From assembly GCF_902859745.1 (NCBI RefSeq), contig NZ_CADIJW010000058.1, positions 1 through 32,729 on the forward strand: a stretch of 32,729 bases of DNA, read 5' to 3'. Source of the stretch: Achromobacter dolens (lineage in GTDB: Bacteria; Pseudomonadota; Gammaproteobacteria; Burkholderiales; Burkholderiaceae_B). Of the stretch, positions 24,052-32,306 are shown one piece after another (the stretch's first letter is position 1; every line of letters begins with the position of its first letter). The notes beneath the pieces are model-generated. The model was not told the DNA's origin. It was given only the letters and a program-made list of their open reading frames with translations, and searched no databases. A program made the translations under genes and the position numbers.

Positions 24052-25658
24052 TTGATTCCACCCCCCGTCACGCCGCCCAAGGCGGCGCCACCGCGCAGGA
24101 AGACCCGCATCCAAGAGCGCTCTCGCTGTCCAACCTGGTCCTGTTGGCCGCACTGAGCGTGTTTGGCGCGGTGATCGGCATCCAGTTGATCGTGACCCTG
24201 GGCGTGACGCCCAACACCTCCATCATCGGCGCGCTGGTGGCGATGATCCTGGCCCGCGTGCCGATGCGCCTGCTGCGCTCCTACCGCTCGGTCCACACGC
24301 AGAACCTGGCGCAGACCGCCATCTCCTCGGCCACCTTCGGCGCGGCCAACAGTCTGCTGCTGCCGCTGGCCATTCCCTATCTGCTGGGCCGCCCCGACAT
24401 GGTGCTGCCGATGTTCCTGGGCGTGGGGCTGGCGATGCTGCTGGACGCCTACATGCTGTATCGCCTGTTCGGCAGTTCGGTGTTCCCGGCCACCGGCGCC
24501 TGGCCGCCCGGGGTGGCCGCGGCCGAAGCCATCAAGGCCGGCGACCAGGGCGGCACGCAGGCCAAGCTGCTGGGCCTGGGCATCGTGGTGGGCGCGGTGG
24601 GCTCGTGGTTCAAGATCCCGATGTCGGCGTTCGGCGTGGCCTTCATCGGCAACATCTGGGCGCTCGGCATGTTCGGCCTGGGCCTGCTGCTGCGCGGCTA
24701 TTCCGAGCCGCTGTTCGGCATGGACATCAACAAGCAGTACATCCCGCACGGGGTGATGATCGGCGCCGGGCTGGTGGCGCTGATCCAGGTGGCGATGGTC
24801 ATGCGCGGCAAGGCCGGCCCCAAGGCCAGCGGCCCGGCCGGTCCCAGCGTCGGCAGCAGCCTGCGCCTGGGCGGGGTGGGGTACATCCTGCTGTCCGCCG
24901 GCATTTCGCTGCTGGCCGGGCTGTATGCCGACATGCCGCTGCCGATGCTGCTGGGCTTCATCCTTTATGCCGCCTTCGCCGCGCTGGTGCACGAGCTCAT
25001 CGTCGGCATCGCCGCCATGCACTCGGGCTGGTTCCCGGCGTTCGCGGTGGCGCTCATCACCTTGCTGCTGGGCCTGTTGATCGGCTTTCCGCCGCATGCG
25101 CTGGCGATCCTGTGCGGTTTCTCGGTGGCGACCGGCCCGGCCTTCGCGGACATGGGCTACGACCTCAAGGCCGGCTTCATGCTGCGCGGCAACGGCGCCG
25201 ACATGGCTCTCGAACTGGAAGGCCGCAAGCAGCAGTTGATTGCCGCCATGCTGGCCTTCCTGATCGCGATCCCGGTGGTGTACTTCAGCTATGGCGCGCT
25301 GTTCGCGGGCGGCCAACTGCCGCCGGTGGCCAAGGTCTACGTGGCCACCATCAACGCCGGCGCCACGCCGGGCATCGCGCAGATGCTGCTGGTATGGGCC
25401 ATTCCCGGCGCCATCATCCAGTTGATCGGCGGCCCCAAGCGCCAGCTCGGCGTGTTGCTGGCCACCGGCCTGCTGATCGCCAACCCGCTGGCGGGCTGGG
25501 CCGTGGCGGCGGGTATCGCGCTGCGCCTGTTGATCGAGAAGGTCGGCGGCGAAAAGCACCGCAACCACATGGAAGTGTTTGCCGGCGGGATCATCGCGGG
25601 CGACGCCATCTTCAGCTTCTTCAGCGCCGCCATCACCTCTCATTTTGGCAAGAAGTGA
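24048..25658 (+). CDS. OPT-family transporter
   Basis: A 536-residue polytopic membrane protein of the oligopeptide transporter (OPT/YSL) family, shorter than the 600-700 residues of eukaryotic members but normal for bacterial ones. It has about 14-15 membrane segments, beginning LSNLVLLAALSVFGAVIGIQ after a hydrophilic 25-residue start. Family features visible are PNTSIIGALVAM, TQNLAQTAISSATFGAANSLL, WPPGVAAAEAIKAGDQGG, and a late GNGADMALELEGRKQQLIA. Members take up small peptides or metal chelates by proton symport. The start ATG overlaps the IclR stop. With DUF1177 and AroM downstream it forms one operon; the substrate is probably what those two proteins act on. Confidence 0.88.
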   Translation: MIDSTPRHAAQGGATAQEDPHPRALSLSNLVLLAALSVFGAVIGIQLIVTLGVTPNTSIIGALVAMILARVPMRLLRSYRSVHTQNLAQTAISSATFGAANSLLLPLAIPYLLGRPDMVLPMFLGVGLAMLLDAYMLYRLFGSSVFPATGAWPPGVAAAEAIKAGDQGGTQAKLLGLGIVVGAVGSWFKIPMSAFGVAFIGNIWALGMFGLGLLLRGYSEPLFGMDINKQYIPHGVMIGAGLVALIQVAMVMRGKAGPKASGPAGPSVGSSLRLGGVGYILLSAGISLLAGLYADMPLPMLLGFILYAAFAALVHELIVGIAAMHSGWFPAFAVALITLLLGLLIGFPPHALAILCGFSVATGPAFADMGYDLKAGFMLRGNGADMALELEGRKQQLIAAMLAFLIAIPVVYFSYGALFAGGQLPPVAKVYVATINAGATPGIAQMLLVWAIPGAIIQLIGGPKRQLGVLLATGLLIANPLAGWAVAAGIALRLLIEKVGGEKHRNHMEVFAGGIIAGDAIFSFFSAAITSHFGKK

Positions 25659-25698
25659 TTCCCCCTTCTTGCCGTCTTTGCCCGAAAGGAAATCCATC

Positions 25699-26640
25699 AT
25701 GAGTCTTTCCCAGACATTGCAGGCCTTCGAAGCGCTGGACAGCGCGCACGCGTCGGGCCACACCGTGGCCACGCTGCTCGAAGGCCATCCCGGCGTCAGC
25801 GTCACCGTCACCAAGATCACCGGCGCCAACGGTTCCACCGATTTCGTGCGCATCGTCATTCCCGGCGCCCAGGGCAAACGCGCCGGCGGGCCGGCGCCCA
25901 CGCTCGGCATCGTCGGTCGCCTGGGCGGCATCGGCGCGCGGCCGGGCCGCATTGGCCTGGTGTCCGACGGCGACGGCGCGGTCGCGGCCGTGGCCGCCGC
26001 GCTCAAGCTGGCGCACATGCAGGCGCAGGGCGACGTGCTGGCCGGCGACGTGATCATCGGCACGCACATCTGCCCGGATGCGCCGACCCGTCCGCACGAA
26101 CCGGTGGATTTCATGGATTCGCCGGTCGACATGAAGGCCATGAACGAGCAGGAACTCAGCGCCGAGATGGACGCGGTGCTGTCGATCGACACCACCAAGG
26201 GCAACCGCATCATCAACCACAAGGGCTTCGCGCTGTCGCCGACGGTCAAGCAGGGCTACATCCTGCGCATGTCGGAAGACCTGCTGCGCATCATGGAGAC
26301 GACCACCGGCCGTCCCGCCGCCACCTTCCCGATCTCGCTGCAGGACATCACGCCCTACGACAACGGCGTGTACCACGTGAACAGCATCATGCAGCCGTCG
26401 GTCGCCACCGCGGCGCCGGTGGTCGGCGTGGCCATCACCACCGAGAGCGTGGTGCCGGGCTGCGGCACGGGCGCCAGCCACGAGGTCGACATCGCGTCCG
26501 CCGCCAAGTTCGCGGTCGAAGTGGCCAAGGAATTCACCCAGGGCAAGTGCCAGTTCTTCGACCGCGACGAGTACGCGCTGCTGCTCAAGCTCTACGGTTC
26601 GCTGGCCCATCTGCAGGGCGAGCAGGTCGCCAAACACTGA
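25699..26640 (+). CDS. DUF1177 family protein
   Basis: A 313-residue soluble protein of the DUF1177 family, which as far as I know has no assigned function. Visible conserved-looking stretches are GHPGVSVTVTKITG, PTLGIVGRLGGIGARPGRIG, LVSDGDGAVAAVAAALKLAH, the metal-site-like IIGTHICPDAPTRPHEPVDF (two His, one Cys, two Asp/Glu nearby), DAVLSIDTTKGN and VVGVAITTESVVPGCGTGAS. The clustering of His, Cys and acidic residues and the Gly-rich loops suggest an enzyme, possibly metal dependent; that is inference. ATG 25699 has AAGGAAA upstream. It sits 40 bases after the transporter and 18 before AroM. Confidence 0.88.
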   Translation: MSLSQTLQAFEALDSAHASGHTVATLLEGHPGVSVTVTKITGANGSTDFVRIVIPGAQGKRAGGPAPTLGIVGRLGGIGARPGRIGLVSDGDGAVAAVAAALKLAHMQAQGDVLAGDVIIGTHICPDAPTRPHEPVDFMDSPVDMKAMNEQELSAEMDAVLSIDTTKGNRIINHKGFALSPTVKQGYILRMSEDLLRIMETTTGRPAATFPISLQDITPYDNGVYHVNSIMQPSVATAAPVVGVAITTESVVPGCGTGASHEVDIASAAKFAVEVAKEFTQGKCQFFDRDEYALLLKLYGSLAHLQGEQVAKH

Positions 26641-26658
26641 ACGCACGGGAGCGCCATC

Positions 26659-27354
26659 ATGTCCGCCACGGCCAAGCTCGGCACCATCACCATCGGCCAG
26701 GCCCCCCGGCCCGACATCACGCCGATTCTCGAACGGCACCTGCCGCCCGGCACCCCCTGCCTGCACGCGGGCCTGCTCGACGGCCTGGCGCGCGATGAGA
26801 TCGAACGGCGCTACGCGCCGCGGGCCGGCCAGGCCACGCTCATCACGCGGCTGCTGGACGGCTCTTCGGTGGTGGTGGACAAGGCCGCCATGCTGGCGCT
26901 GCTCACGCAGAGGATCGCGGCGCTGGAGGCCCAGGGCTGCGCCTTCGTGCTGGTGCTGTGCACCGGCGCGTTCGACGACCTGCGCGCCGCCAGCGCGTGG
27001 CTCATCGAGCCGGACCTGATCGTCTCGCCCACCGTCGCCGCCCTGGCGGGCGCGCGGCAGGTGGGCGTGATCGTGCCGCTGGCGTCGCAGGTGGCGTCCG
27101 AGGCGCACAAGTGGCGCGCGCTGCAACACGCGCCGCTGTGCGCTGTGGCCTCGCCCTATGCCGACGGCAGTGAGTCCCTGGCCGAGGCGGCCCGAGAACT
27201 CAAGCGGCAGGGCGCCGACCTGCTGGTGCTCGACTGCATGGGGTTCGTCGAACGCCATCGGACGGCGGCCGCGGCGGCGTCCGGCCTGCCGGTGATGCTG
27301 TCGAACGCGGTGATTGCGCGGCTGACGGCGGAGCTGCTGACACAGGCAGACTGA
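26659..27354 (+). CDS. aroM: AroM family protein (Asp/Glu racemase-like fold)
   Basis: A 231-residue protein of the AroM family, which despite its name has no established part in aromatic biosynthesis. The start LGTITIGQAPRPDITPIL is the family signature. Two cysteines fall in the places of the acid/base pair of the Asp/Glu/hydantoin racemase superfamily: C101 in LVLCTGAF and C193 in LDCMGF. It therefore could be a racemase or isomerase. ATG 26659 begins the signature. Last gene of the IclR-OPT-DUF1177-AroM operon. Confidence 0.9.
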   Translation: MSATAKLGTITIGQAPRPDITPILERHLPPGTPCLHAGLLDGLARDEIERRYAPRAGQATLITRLLDGSSVVVDKAAMLALLTQRIAALEAQGCAFVLVLCTGAFDDLRAASAWLIEPDLIVSPTVAALAGARQVGVIVPLASQVASEAHKWRALQHAPLCAVASPYADGSESLAEAARELKRQGADLLVLDCMGFVERHRTAAAAASGLPVMLSNAVIARLTAELLTQAD

Positions 27355-27364
27355 TACGCGCGTG

Positions 27365-27408
27365 TTGACGGCGGCCGGCTAGTAACGTATCGTTTTGCGC
27401 AGTTACTA
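27365..27408 (+). promoter_or_regulatory. Promoter with inverted repeat upstream of the DinB-like gene
   Basis: TTGACG (27365-27370) and TATCGT (27388-27393) are 17 bases apart. TAGTAAC (27380-27386) and GTTACTA (27402-27408) form a perfect 7-bp inverted repeat with a 15-base centre that encloses the -10 and the predicted start. This looks like a repressor site; no regulator gene is adjacent on this side. Confidence 0.5.
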
Positions 27409-27421
27409 TCCGAGCGTCGCC

Positions 27422-28231
27422 ATGCACTCCCGTTTCGACCGATTTCGCGCCACCCCGCTCGGGCAGCAGCTCGAGGCCCTGATCGATGAGCCCGGCCGCT
27501 ACCTCGAGTACGCGGCGCTGTCGCGGGTGGGCGTGGCCGCCGTCGCCGCCATCAGCGATGACATCGAGAGGTTGTTTCCCGAAGTCGCGGCGGACACCAC
27601 CGCGCGGCAGTTCTGCGGCGCGCTGGTGGCCGACCTGATGCGGCGCCACGGGCACGACGTGGTGCAGGCGCGCGGCCGGGTGGCGGGCCCGGTCTTCAGC
27701 TATGGCGCGGTGTTCAGCCCGCGGCCCGTGGCGCTGCCGTTCGCCGGCGTCATCGACGAGCTGGCGCGCATGCCGGACGCGCTGGCCGGCCTGATGGGGC
27801 GGGTGCCCGCGGCGTGGCGCACCCGCCGGCCCGAAGGCACCGGCTTTTCGGCCACCGAACACGTCTGCCACCTGCGCGACCTGGACGCCGTGTTCACCCA
27901 GCGCATCGCGGCCATCCTGGCCGCGCCGCTGCCGCGCATCGATTCCGTCGACGGCACGGCCCTGGCGGCCGAGCGCGACTACCAGGAACAGGACCCGGAC
28001 GCCGCGCTGGCGTCGTTCCGCCGCGGCCGGGCGCAGTTGTGCGCCTCGCTGCGCAAGCTGGACGCGGCGGCGCTGGCGCGCTGCGGCCTGCGCGACGGCC
28101 TGCACCGCATGACGCTGGAGCAGATCGCGCGCGAGCTGCTCGACCACGACCGCACCCATTGCCAGGAACTGGAGGAACTGCTCGCCGAGCTGGCGCCGCC
28201 GGCCGCCCGCGGCAAAGGCGGCCCCGCATGA
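27422..28231 (+). CDS. DinB-superfamily protein with N-terminal extension
   Basis: A 269-residue protein whose C-terminal half (about residues 105-255) is a DinB-like four-helix bundle. The metal-binding histidine triad is visible: H147 in TEHVCHL and H242 and H246 in DHDRTHCQEL. Such proteins include thiol-S-transferases using mycothiol or bacillithiol, and uncharacterised metal hydrolases. The first about 100 residues (LEALIDEPGRYLEYAALSRV, later DLMRRHGHDVVQARG and FSYGAVFSP) are not part of the usual fold and I do not recognise them. ATG 27422 begins the extension; no strong ribosome-binding site is seen. The stop overlaps the next start (ATGA at 28228-28231), so it is coupled to the alpha/beta hydrolase. 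Confidence 0.8.
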   Translation: MHSRFDRFRATPLGQQLEALIDEPGRYLEYAALSRVGVAAVAAISDDIERLFPEVAADTTARQFCGALVADLMRRHGHDVVQARGRVAGPVFSYGAVFSPRPVALPFAGVIDELARMPDALAGLMGRVPAAWRTRRPEGTGFSATEHVCHLRDLDAVFTQRIAAILAAPLPRIDSVDGTALAAERDYQEQDPDAALASFRRGRAQLCASLRKLDAAALARCGLRDGLHRMTLEQIARELLDHDRTHCQELEELLAELAPPAARGKGGPA

Positions 28232-28977
28232 GCCGCGCGTCCGCCGCGCCGCCGATGCTGCTGATCCACGGCCTCATCGGCGCTTTCGATGTCGACGCGG
28301 GCCTGCCACCGCACGCCGCGCCGCCGCTGCTGGGCTACGGCGAACACCAGGCGACGCCGCCGGCGCGCATCTCGCTGCCGGCGCAGGTCGAGCACCTGCG
28401 CGCGTTCATCGACACGCATTTCGATGGCGTCGCGGTCGACCTGGTGGGGCATTCGGTCGGCGGCGCGGTGGCGATGCTGCTGGCGCAGGCCTATCCGCAG
28501 CGGGTGCGCCGCATCGTCAATGTCGAGGGCAATTTCACGCTGGCCGACGCGTTCTGGTCGGCGTCCGTGGCGCGCATGAGCGCGGGCGAGGCCGAGGCCA
28601 TGCTGGACGGCTTTCGCGCCGATCCGCTCGGCTGGCTGGGCGGCGCGGTGGCCGAGCCCCGGCCGCATTGGCGCGACACCGCCGCCCGCTGGCTCGCCCA
28701 GCAGCCGGCCTCGACGCTGCGTGCCATGGCGGCGTCGGTGGTGGCGGTGACGGGCGCGGCAGGTTACCAGGACACCTTGCGGCAGGTGTTCGCGCGCCAT
28801 CCTGTGTACCTGCTGTCGGGCGGGCGTTCGCACGCCGGCTGGAACGTGCCAGACTGGGCCTGGCGCGCCTGCGCGGGGCGGCAGGCGCTGGACGGCTGCG
28901 GCCACCTGATGATGCTGGAGCGGCCCGAGGCATTCGTGGCGGCGCTGCGCCACTGCCTGGGGCATGACGGCAATTAA
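28228..28977 (+). CDS. Alpha/beta hydrolase
   Basis: A 249-residue alpha/beta hydrolase with all parts of a catalytic triad: oxyanion region LLIHGLIGAF, nucleophile elbow GHSVGG with Ser76, and a C-terminal histidine in DGCGHLMMLERPEAFVAAL. A cap region lies at about residues 105-170 (ADAFWSASVARMSAGEAEAM). The family includes esterases, haloperoxidases and C-C hydrolases; the substrate is not evident. Start ATG 28228 overlaps the DinB-like stop by four bases. Confidence 0.9.
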   Translation: MSRASAAPPMLLIHGLIGAFDVDAGLPPHAAPPLLGYGEHQATPPARISLPAQVEHLRAFIDTHFDGVAVDLVGHSVGGAVAMLLAQAYPQRVRRIVNVEGNFTLADAFWSASVARMSAGEAEAMLDGFRADPLGWLGGAVAEPRPHWRDTAARWLAQQPASTLRAMAASVVAVTGAAGYQDTLRQVFARHPVYLLSGGRSHAGWNVPDWAWRACAGRQALDGCGHLMMLERPEAFVAALRHCLGHDGN

Positions 28978-29047
28978 AGCGGGGGCATCGGCTATATTTC
29001 CAGCGCCTCCTGTCTCTCGCGGGCCGTTGCCGGCCCCACTGAATCCC

Positions 29048-29995
29048 ATGTCCGAAAAACCCGTCGAACCGCAAGCCGTCCTCAGCCCCAACGCCCGCTA
29101 CGCGATCTTCATCGTCGCCACGCTGAACCCCGGCGCCGACAACGCCGCCGCCGTGCGCGCCTGGTGCGAAGACGTCGGCAACCTGGTGCGCACCGTCGGC
29201 ACGCGCGCGGTGGCGGCCGACCTGTCCTGTGTCTGTGGTTTCGGCTCGGCGGCCTGGGACACGCTGTTCGGCGCGCCGCGGCCCGCCGGCCTGCATCCGT
29301 TCCGCGAGATCGGCGCGGGCGAGCGCGTCGCCGTCTCGACGCCCGGCGACATCCTGCTGCACATTCGCGCCGAAGCCATGGACGCCTGTTTCGAGCTGGC
29401 CACCTTGCTGGTGGCCGCGCTGGGCTCGGCGGCCACCGTGGTCGATGAAGTGCATGGCTTCCGCTACTTCGACCGGCGCGCCATCATCGGCTTCGTCGAC
29501 GGCACCGAGAACCCGCAGGGCTTCGAGCTGCCCGGCTACACCCTGATCGGCGACGAGGACGAAGCGTTCGCCGGCGGCAGCTACGTGCTGGTGCAGAAGT
29601 ACCTGCACGACATGGCGGCCTGGGAAAAGCTGTCGACCGAACAGCAGGAACTCATCATCGGCCGCCGCAAGCTCACCAACGTCGAACTGCCCGACGACGT
29701 CAAGCCGTCGTACTCGCACAGCGCCCTGACCACCCTGGAAGAGGATGGCCAGGAGATCAAGATCCTGCGCGACAACATGCCGTTCGGCCGCGCCGGCGCT
29801 GGCGAATTTGGCACCTACTTCATCGGCTACGCGCGTTCGCCCAAGCCGATCGAACAGATGCTCGAGAACATGTTCGTCGGCCGTCCGGCCGGCAACTACG
29901 ACCGCCTGCTGGACTACAGCCGCGCCGTCACCGGCAGCCTGTTCTTCGTGCCGTCGGCCGAGCTGCTGGACGAGCTGGCCGGACGCGAAGGCTGA
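29048..29995 (+). CDS. DyP-type peroxidase (YfeX-like)
   Basis: A 315-residue heme peroxidase of the dye-decolourising family, closest in motif spacing to YfeX. The distal GFVDGTENP has catalytic Asp151, the proximal heme ligand is His224 in SYSHSAL, and the distal arginine is R241 in LRDNMPFG; the spacing between these is close to that in E. coli YfeX. GTYFIGYARSPKPIE follows. No signal peptide is present, so it acts in the cytoplasm; no encapsulin gene is nearby. ATG 29048 fits the family; the promoter may use TATATT at 28993-28998. Substrate in vivo is unsettled for this group (porphyrinogens have been proposed). Confidence 0.95.
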   Translation: MSEKPVEPQAVLSPNARYAIFIVATLNPGADNAAAVRAWCEDVGNLVRTVGTRAVAADLSCVCGFGSAAWDTLFGAPRPAGLHPFREIGAGERVAVSTPGDILLHIRAEAMDACFELATLLVAALGSAATVVDEVHGFRYFDRRAIIGFVDGTENPQGFELPGYTLIGDEDEAFAGGSYVLVQKYLHDMAAWEKLSTEQQELIIGRRKLTNVELPDDVKPSYSHSALTTLEEDGQEIKILRDNMPFGRAGAGEFGTYFIGYARSPKPIEQMLENMFVGRPAGNYDRLLDYSRAVTGSLFFVPSAELLDELAGREG

Positions 29996-30001
29996 TCGGT
30001 A

Positions 30002-30448
30002 TCAGTCGGGAATCTGCGGCTCCACCAGCCGCATCAACTGCGCCAGCGATTCCTGCCAGCCCAGGTAGCACATCTCCGGCGGAATCACCGCGGGGATGTT
30101 CTCCTGCACCACGGTCATCTCCGTGCCGCAGGAGACCTTGCGCAGGGTGATGGTGGTCTGCATCTGTCCCGGCAGGTTCGGATCGTCGAACTGGTCCGTG
30201 TAGCGGATCTTCTCGCCCGGCACCAGTTCCAGGTACTCGCCGCCGAAATCGTGGGCGTGGCCGGTGCCGAAATTGCGGAACGACATGCGGTGCCGCCCGC
30301 CCACCCGCGCGTCCAGTTCATGGACCTCGCAGGTGAAGCCGTAGGGCGGCAGCCAGCGCACGACCGCGTCGGGTTCGAGGAAGGCGCGGTAGACGCGTTC
30401 GGGAGTGGTGCGCAGGACGCGATGCAGGGTCACGGTGCCAGTCGTCAT
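30002..30448 (-). CDS. SRPBCC / AHA1-domain protein
   Basis: A 148-residue START-like (SRPBCC) protein of the AHA1 (activator of Hsp90 ATPase homologue) group. It begins HRVLRTTPERVYRAFLEPDA, with the family's WLPPYGFTCEVHELDARVGG and a MSFRNFGTGHAHDFGGEYLE strand, and ends in YLGWQESLAQLMRLVEP. These proteins have a hydrophobic cavity and bind small ligands or partner proteins; bacterial members are mostly uncharacterised. Start ATG 30448 is preceded by AGGCGGA. It converges with the DyP gene, leaving six bases between stops. Confidence 0.9.
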   Translation of the reverse strand: MTTGTVTLHRVLRTTPERVYRAFLEPDAVVRWLPPYGFTCEVHELDARVGGRHRMSFRNFGTGHAHDFGGEYLELVPGEKIRYTDQFDDPNLPGQMQTTITLRKVSCGTEMTVVQENIPAVIPPEMCYLGWQESLAQLMRLVEPQIPD

Positions 30449-30536
30449 GATGAATCCGCCTTTGAAGGGAAGTTGAGCGTACTGGTTCGACGTTCGAGCA
30501 TCCCGCGGATCGACATGACTGGCATGGGGACAAACC

Positions 30537-32264
30537 CTAGGTCGTCGCCCTGTCGGCTTGCGCCGCCGTTTCCCGCAGCAGCACATCCTCATAGAAGGCG
30601 CCGATCGGCAGCGCGCGGTCGCGCACCTGGATCTCCAGCACCCAGATGCCGTCGGCGGGCACGAAATCCGCCTGCGCCAGTTGGTGCTTGCCGTAGAGCG
30701 CGTGCGGAAAATCCGCCACGCGGTGGCCCGGGATCTCGCGCACCAGTTCGCAGCCGTGCTGGCGGGCGTGCGCCTCGGCGCGGTCGTACAGGGCGGCGCC
30801 GGTCAGGCCCTGGAGCCAGTCCTCGCGGGTGCGCTCGAACACCTGGCGCGCGGCCTCGGCGCAGCGCTCATGGTCGGCGTCGGCGCCCAGCACGAAGGTG
30901 TCGCCGTAGTCGCCCTCGTAGCCGTCCCAGACCGGGCCGATGTCGACCACGAACACGTCCTCTTCCCGCAGGCGGCGCTGGAAGTCGGTGGGCTGCACCG
31001 CGGGCGACTGCGAGTCGGGGCCGAAGCGGATGTAGGTGGGGTGCCAGTTGTGCGACGAACCCATCTGGCGCAGGTGCGCGTCGGCCGCGTTGACCGCCTC
31101 GCGCGTGGTCATGCCGGGCCGCATCAGCGCGGCGATCTCGCGCACCGCGTCGCGCGAGCGGCGACGCGCCTCGAGGATGCCGTCCAGGGTGAAGTGGCTG
31201 CCGACCCGTTCCCAGGGATGGGCGGGGGCGGCCGGCGCGCCGGCGGCGGCCGCGTCCTGCGAGGGCAGGAACGCTTCCGCGTGGAAGCGGTCGCGCGCCA
31301 GTCCGGCCGCGCCCAGCCGCTCGCGCGCCGCCCGCACCATCGCCGGGTTGCCGCAGGCGTAGACCACGGTGCGGGTCCAGTCATGGTCGGCGGCGAGGGC
31401 GGCGTCCTGCACATGCCAGGGGGCGGCGGCCTGCGCGGCGGGGGGCTCCGACAGCACGGCGTGCCAGGCGAAGCCGGCGCCCTTGCCCTGCAGCGCATCG
31501 AGCAGCGGTCCCGCGTAGCAATCGTCCTCCGTCCGGCCGCCCCAGTAGAGCGTGACGCGCTTGAAGCGCGGGTCCCGCAGCGCTTGCATCAGGATCGGAT
31601 GGATGCCGGCGTAGCCGGTGCCGGTGGCCAGCAGCACCAGGTGCTCGATGTCCGCGGGCCAGCCGTCGGCCGGCCAGACGCAGGCGCCCTGCGGGCCTTC
31701 CAGGGACAGCGTATCGCCGGGCATCAGGCGCGGCAGGATGCGTTCGGTGAAGCCGCCGCCGGGCATGCGGCGGATGTGGAATTCGAGTTGCGCGGGGCCG
31801 GCGGCGGCGGGTACGTTGGCGATCGAGAAGGGGCGCTGGCTGCCGTCTTCCAGCAGGAAACGCACGTGCTGGCCGGCCTGCCAGGTGAAGGCGGCTTCGC
31901 CGCGCACCGCGATGACCAGCCGGGTGACGTCGGCCGTCAGCGGCGCGCGCGACAGCACGGTGGCCTCGCGCCGCTGCAGCGGCCGGGGCGGGGCCTGCCA
32001 ATGCGGAAACCGCAGCGTCAGGTCGCTGGCGGCGCGGCACTGGCACATCAGCAGTTCGTCGTCGGCGGTGACGTAGGAATGTTCATTGGGCGGCGCGATG
32101 CGTTCGTGGCGGCCGGCGGTGACCACCGCCCGGCAGGCGCCGCATTCGCCGCGCTGACAGGAGAAGGGCACGGCCGCGCCCTGGGCCAGCGCGGCGTCCA
32201 GGATCGAGGTGGCGCCATCGTAGGTGAATTGGCCGCTGGCGAGCGTGATGGTGTGGGTGGGCAT
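30537..32264 (-). CDS. Fusion protein: 2Fe-2S/FAD/NAD(P) reductase joined to M24 metallopeptidase
   Basis: A 575-residue single open frame with two normally separate parts. Residues 1-90 form a plant-type 2Fe-2S ferredoxin with C36, C41, C44 and C74 (CX4CX2CX29C). Residues 95-195 form an FAD domain with RPFS at 144-147, and 205-330 an NAD domain with GTGYAG at 215-220 and CGNPAM at 304-309; this order matches reductases of ring-hydroxylating and aryl monooxygenases. An Ala/Pro linker (338-350) leads to an M24 domain (355-565) with all five metal ligands at methionine-aminopeptidase-like positions: D441, D452, H514, E544, E559. No break or frameshift lies between the parts. ATG 32264 begins the ferredoxin. 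The oxygenase it would serve is not in the window. Divergent from a MocR-type gene. Confidence 0.9.
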   Translation of the reverse strand: MPTHTITLASGQFTYDGATSILDAALAQGAAVPFSCQRGECGACRAVVTAGRHERIAPPNEHSYVTADDELLMCQCRAASDLTLRFPHWQAPPRPLQRREATVLSRAPLTADVTRLVIAVRGEAAFTWQAGQHVRFLLEDGSQRPFSIANVPAAAGPAQLEFHIRRMPGGGFTERILPRLMPGDTLSLEGPQGACVWPADGWPADIEHLVLLATGTGYAGIHPILMQALRDPRFKRVTLYWGGRTEDDCYAGPLLDALQGKGAGFAWHAVLSEPPAAQAAAPWHVQDAALAADHDWTRTVVYACGNPAMVRAARERLGAAGLARDRFHAEAFLPSQDAAAAGAPAAPAHPWERVGSHFTLDGILEARRRSRDAVREIAALMRPGMTTREAVNAADAHLRQMGSSHNWHPTYIRFGPDSQSPAVQPTDFQRRLREEDVFVVDIGPVWDGYEGDYGDTFVLGADADHERCAEAARQVFERTREDWLQGLTGAALYDRAEAHARQHGCELVREIPGHRVADFPHALYGKHQLAQADFVPADGIWVLEIQVRDRALPIGAFYEDVLLRETAAQADRATT

Positions 32265-32306
32265 GGCACGGTTCCGAAAGACGGGTCGATGGGCGTAATG
32301 TAGGGA

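Noticed and set aside
24024-26249. 741-codon open frame on the minus strand
   Set aside because: Antisense to the OPT and DUF1177 genes; low-complexity product without domain signals.
29048-29995. DyP peroxidase as cargo of an encapsulin
   Set aside because: No encapsulin shell gene or typical C-terminal targeting extension is present.
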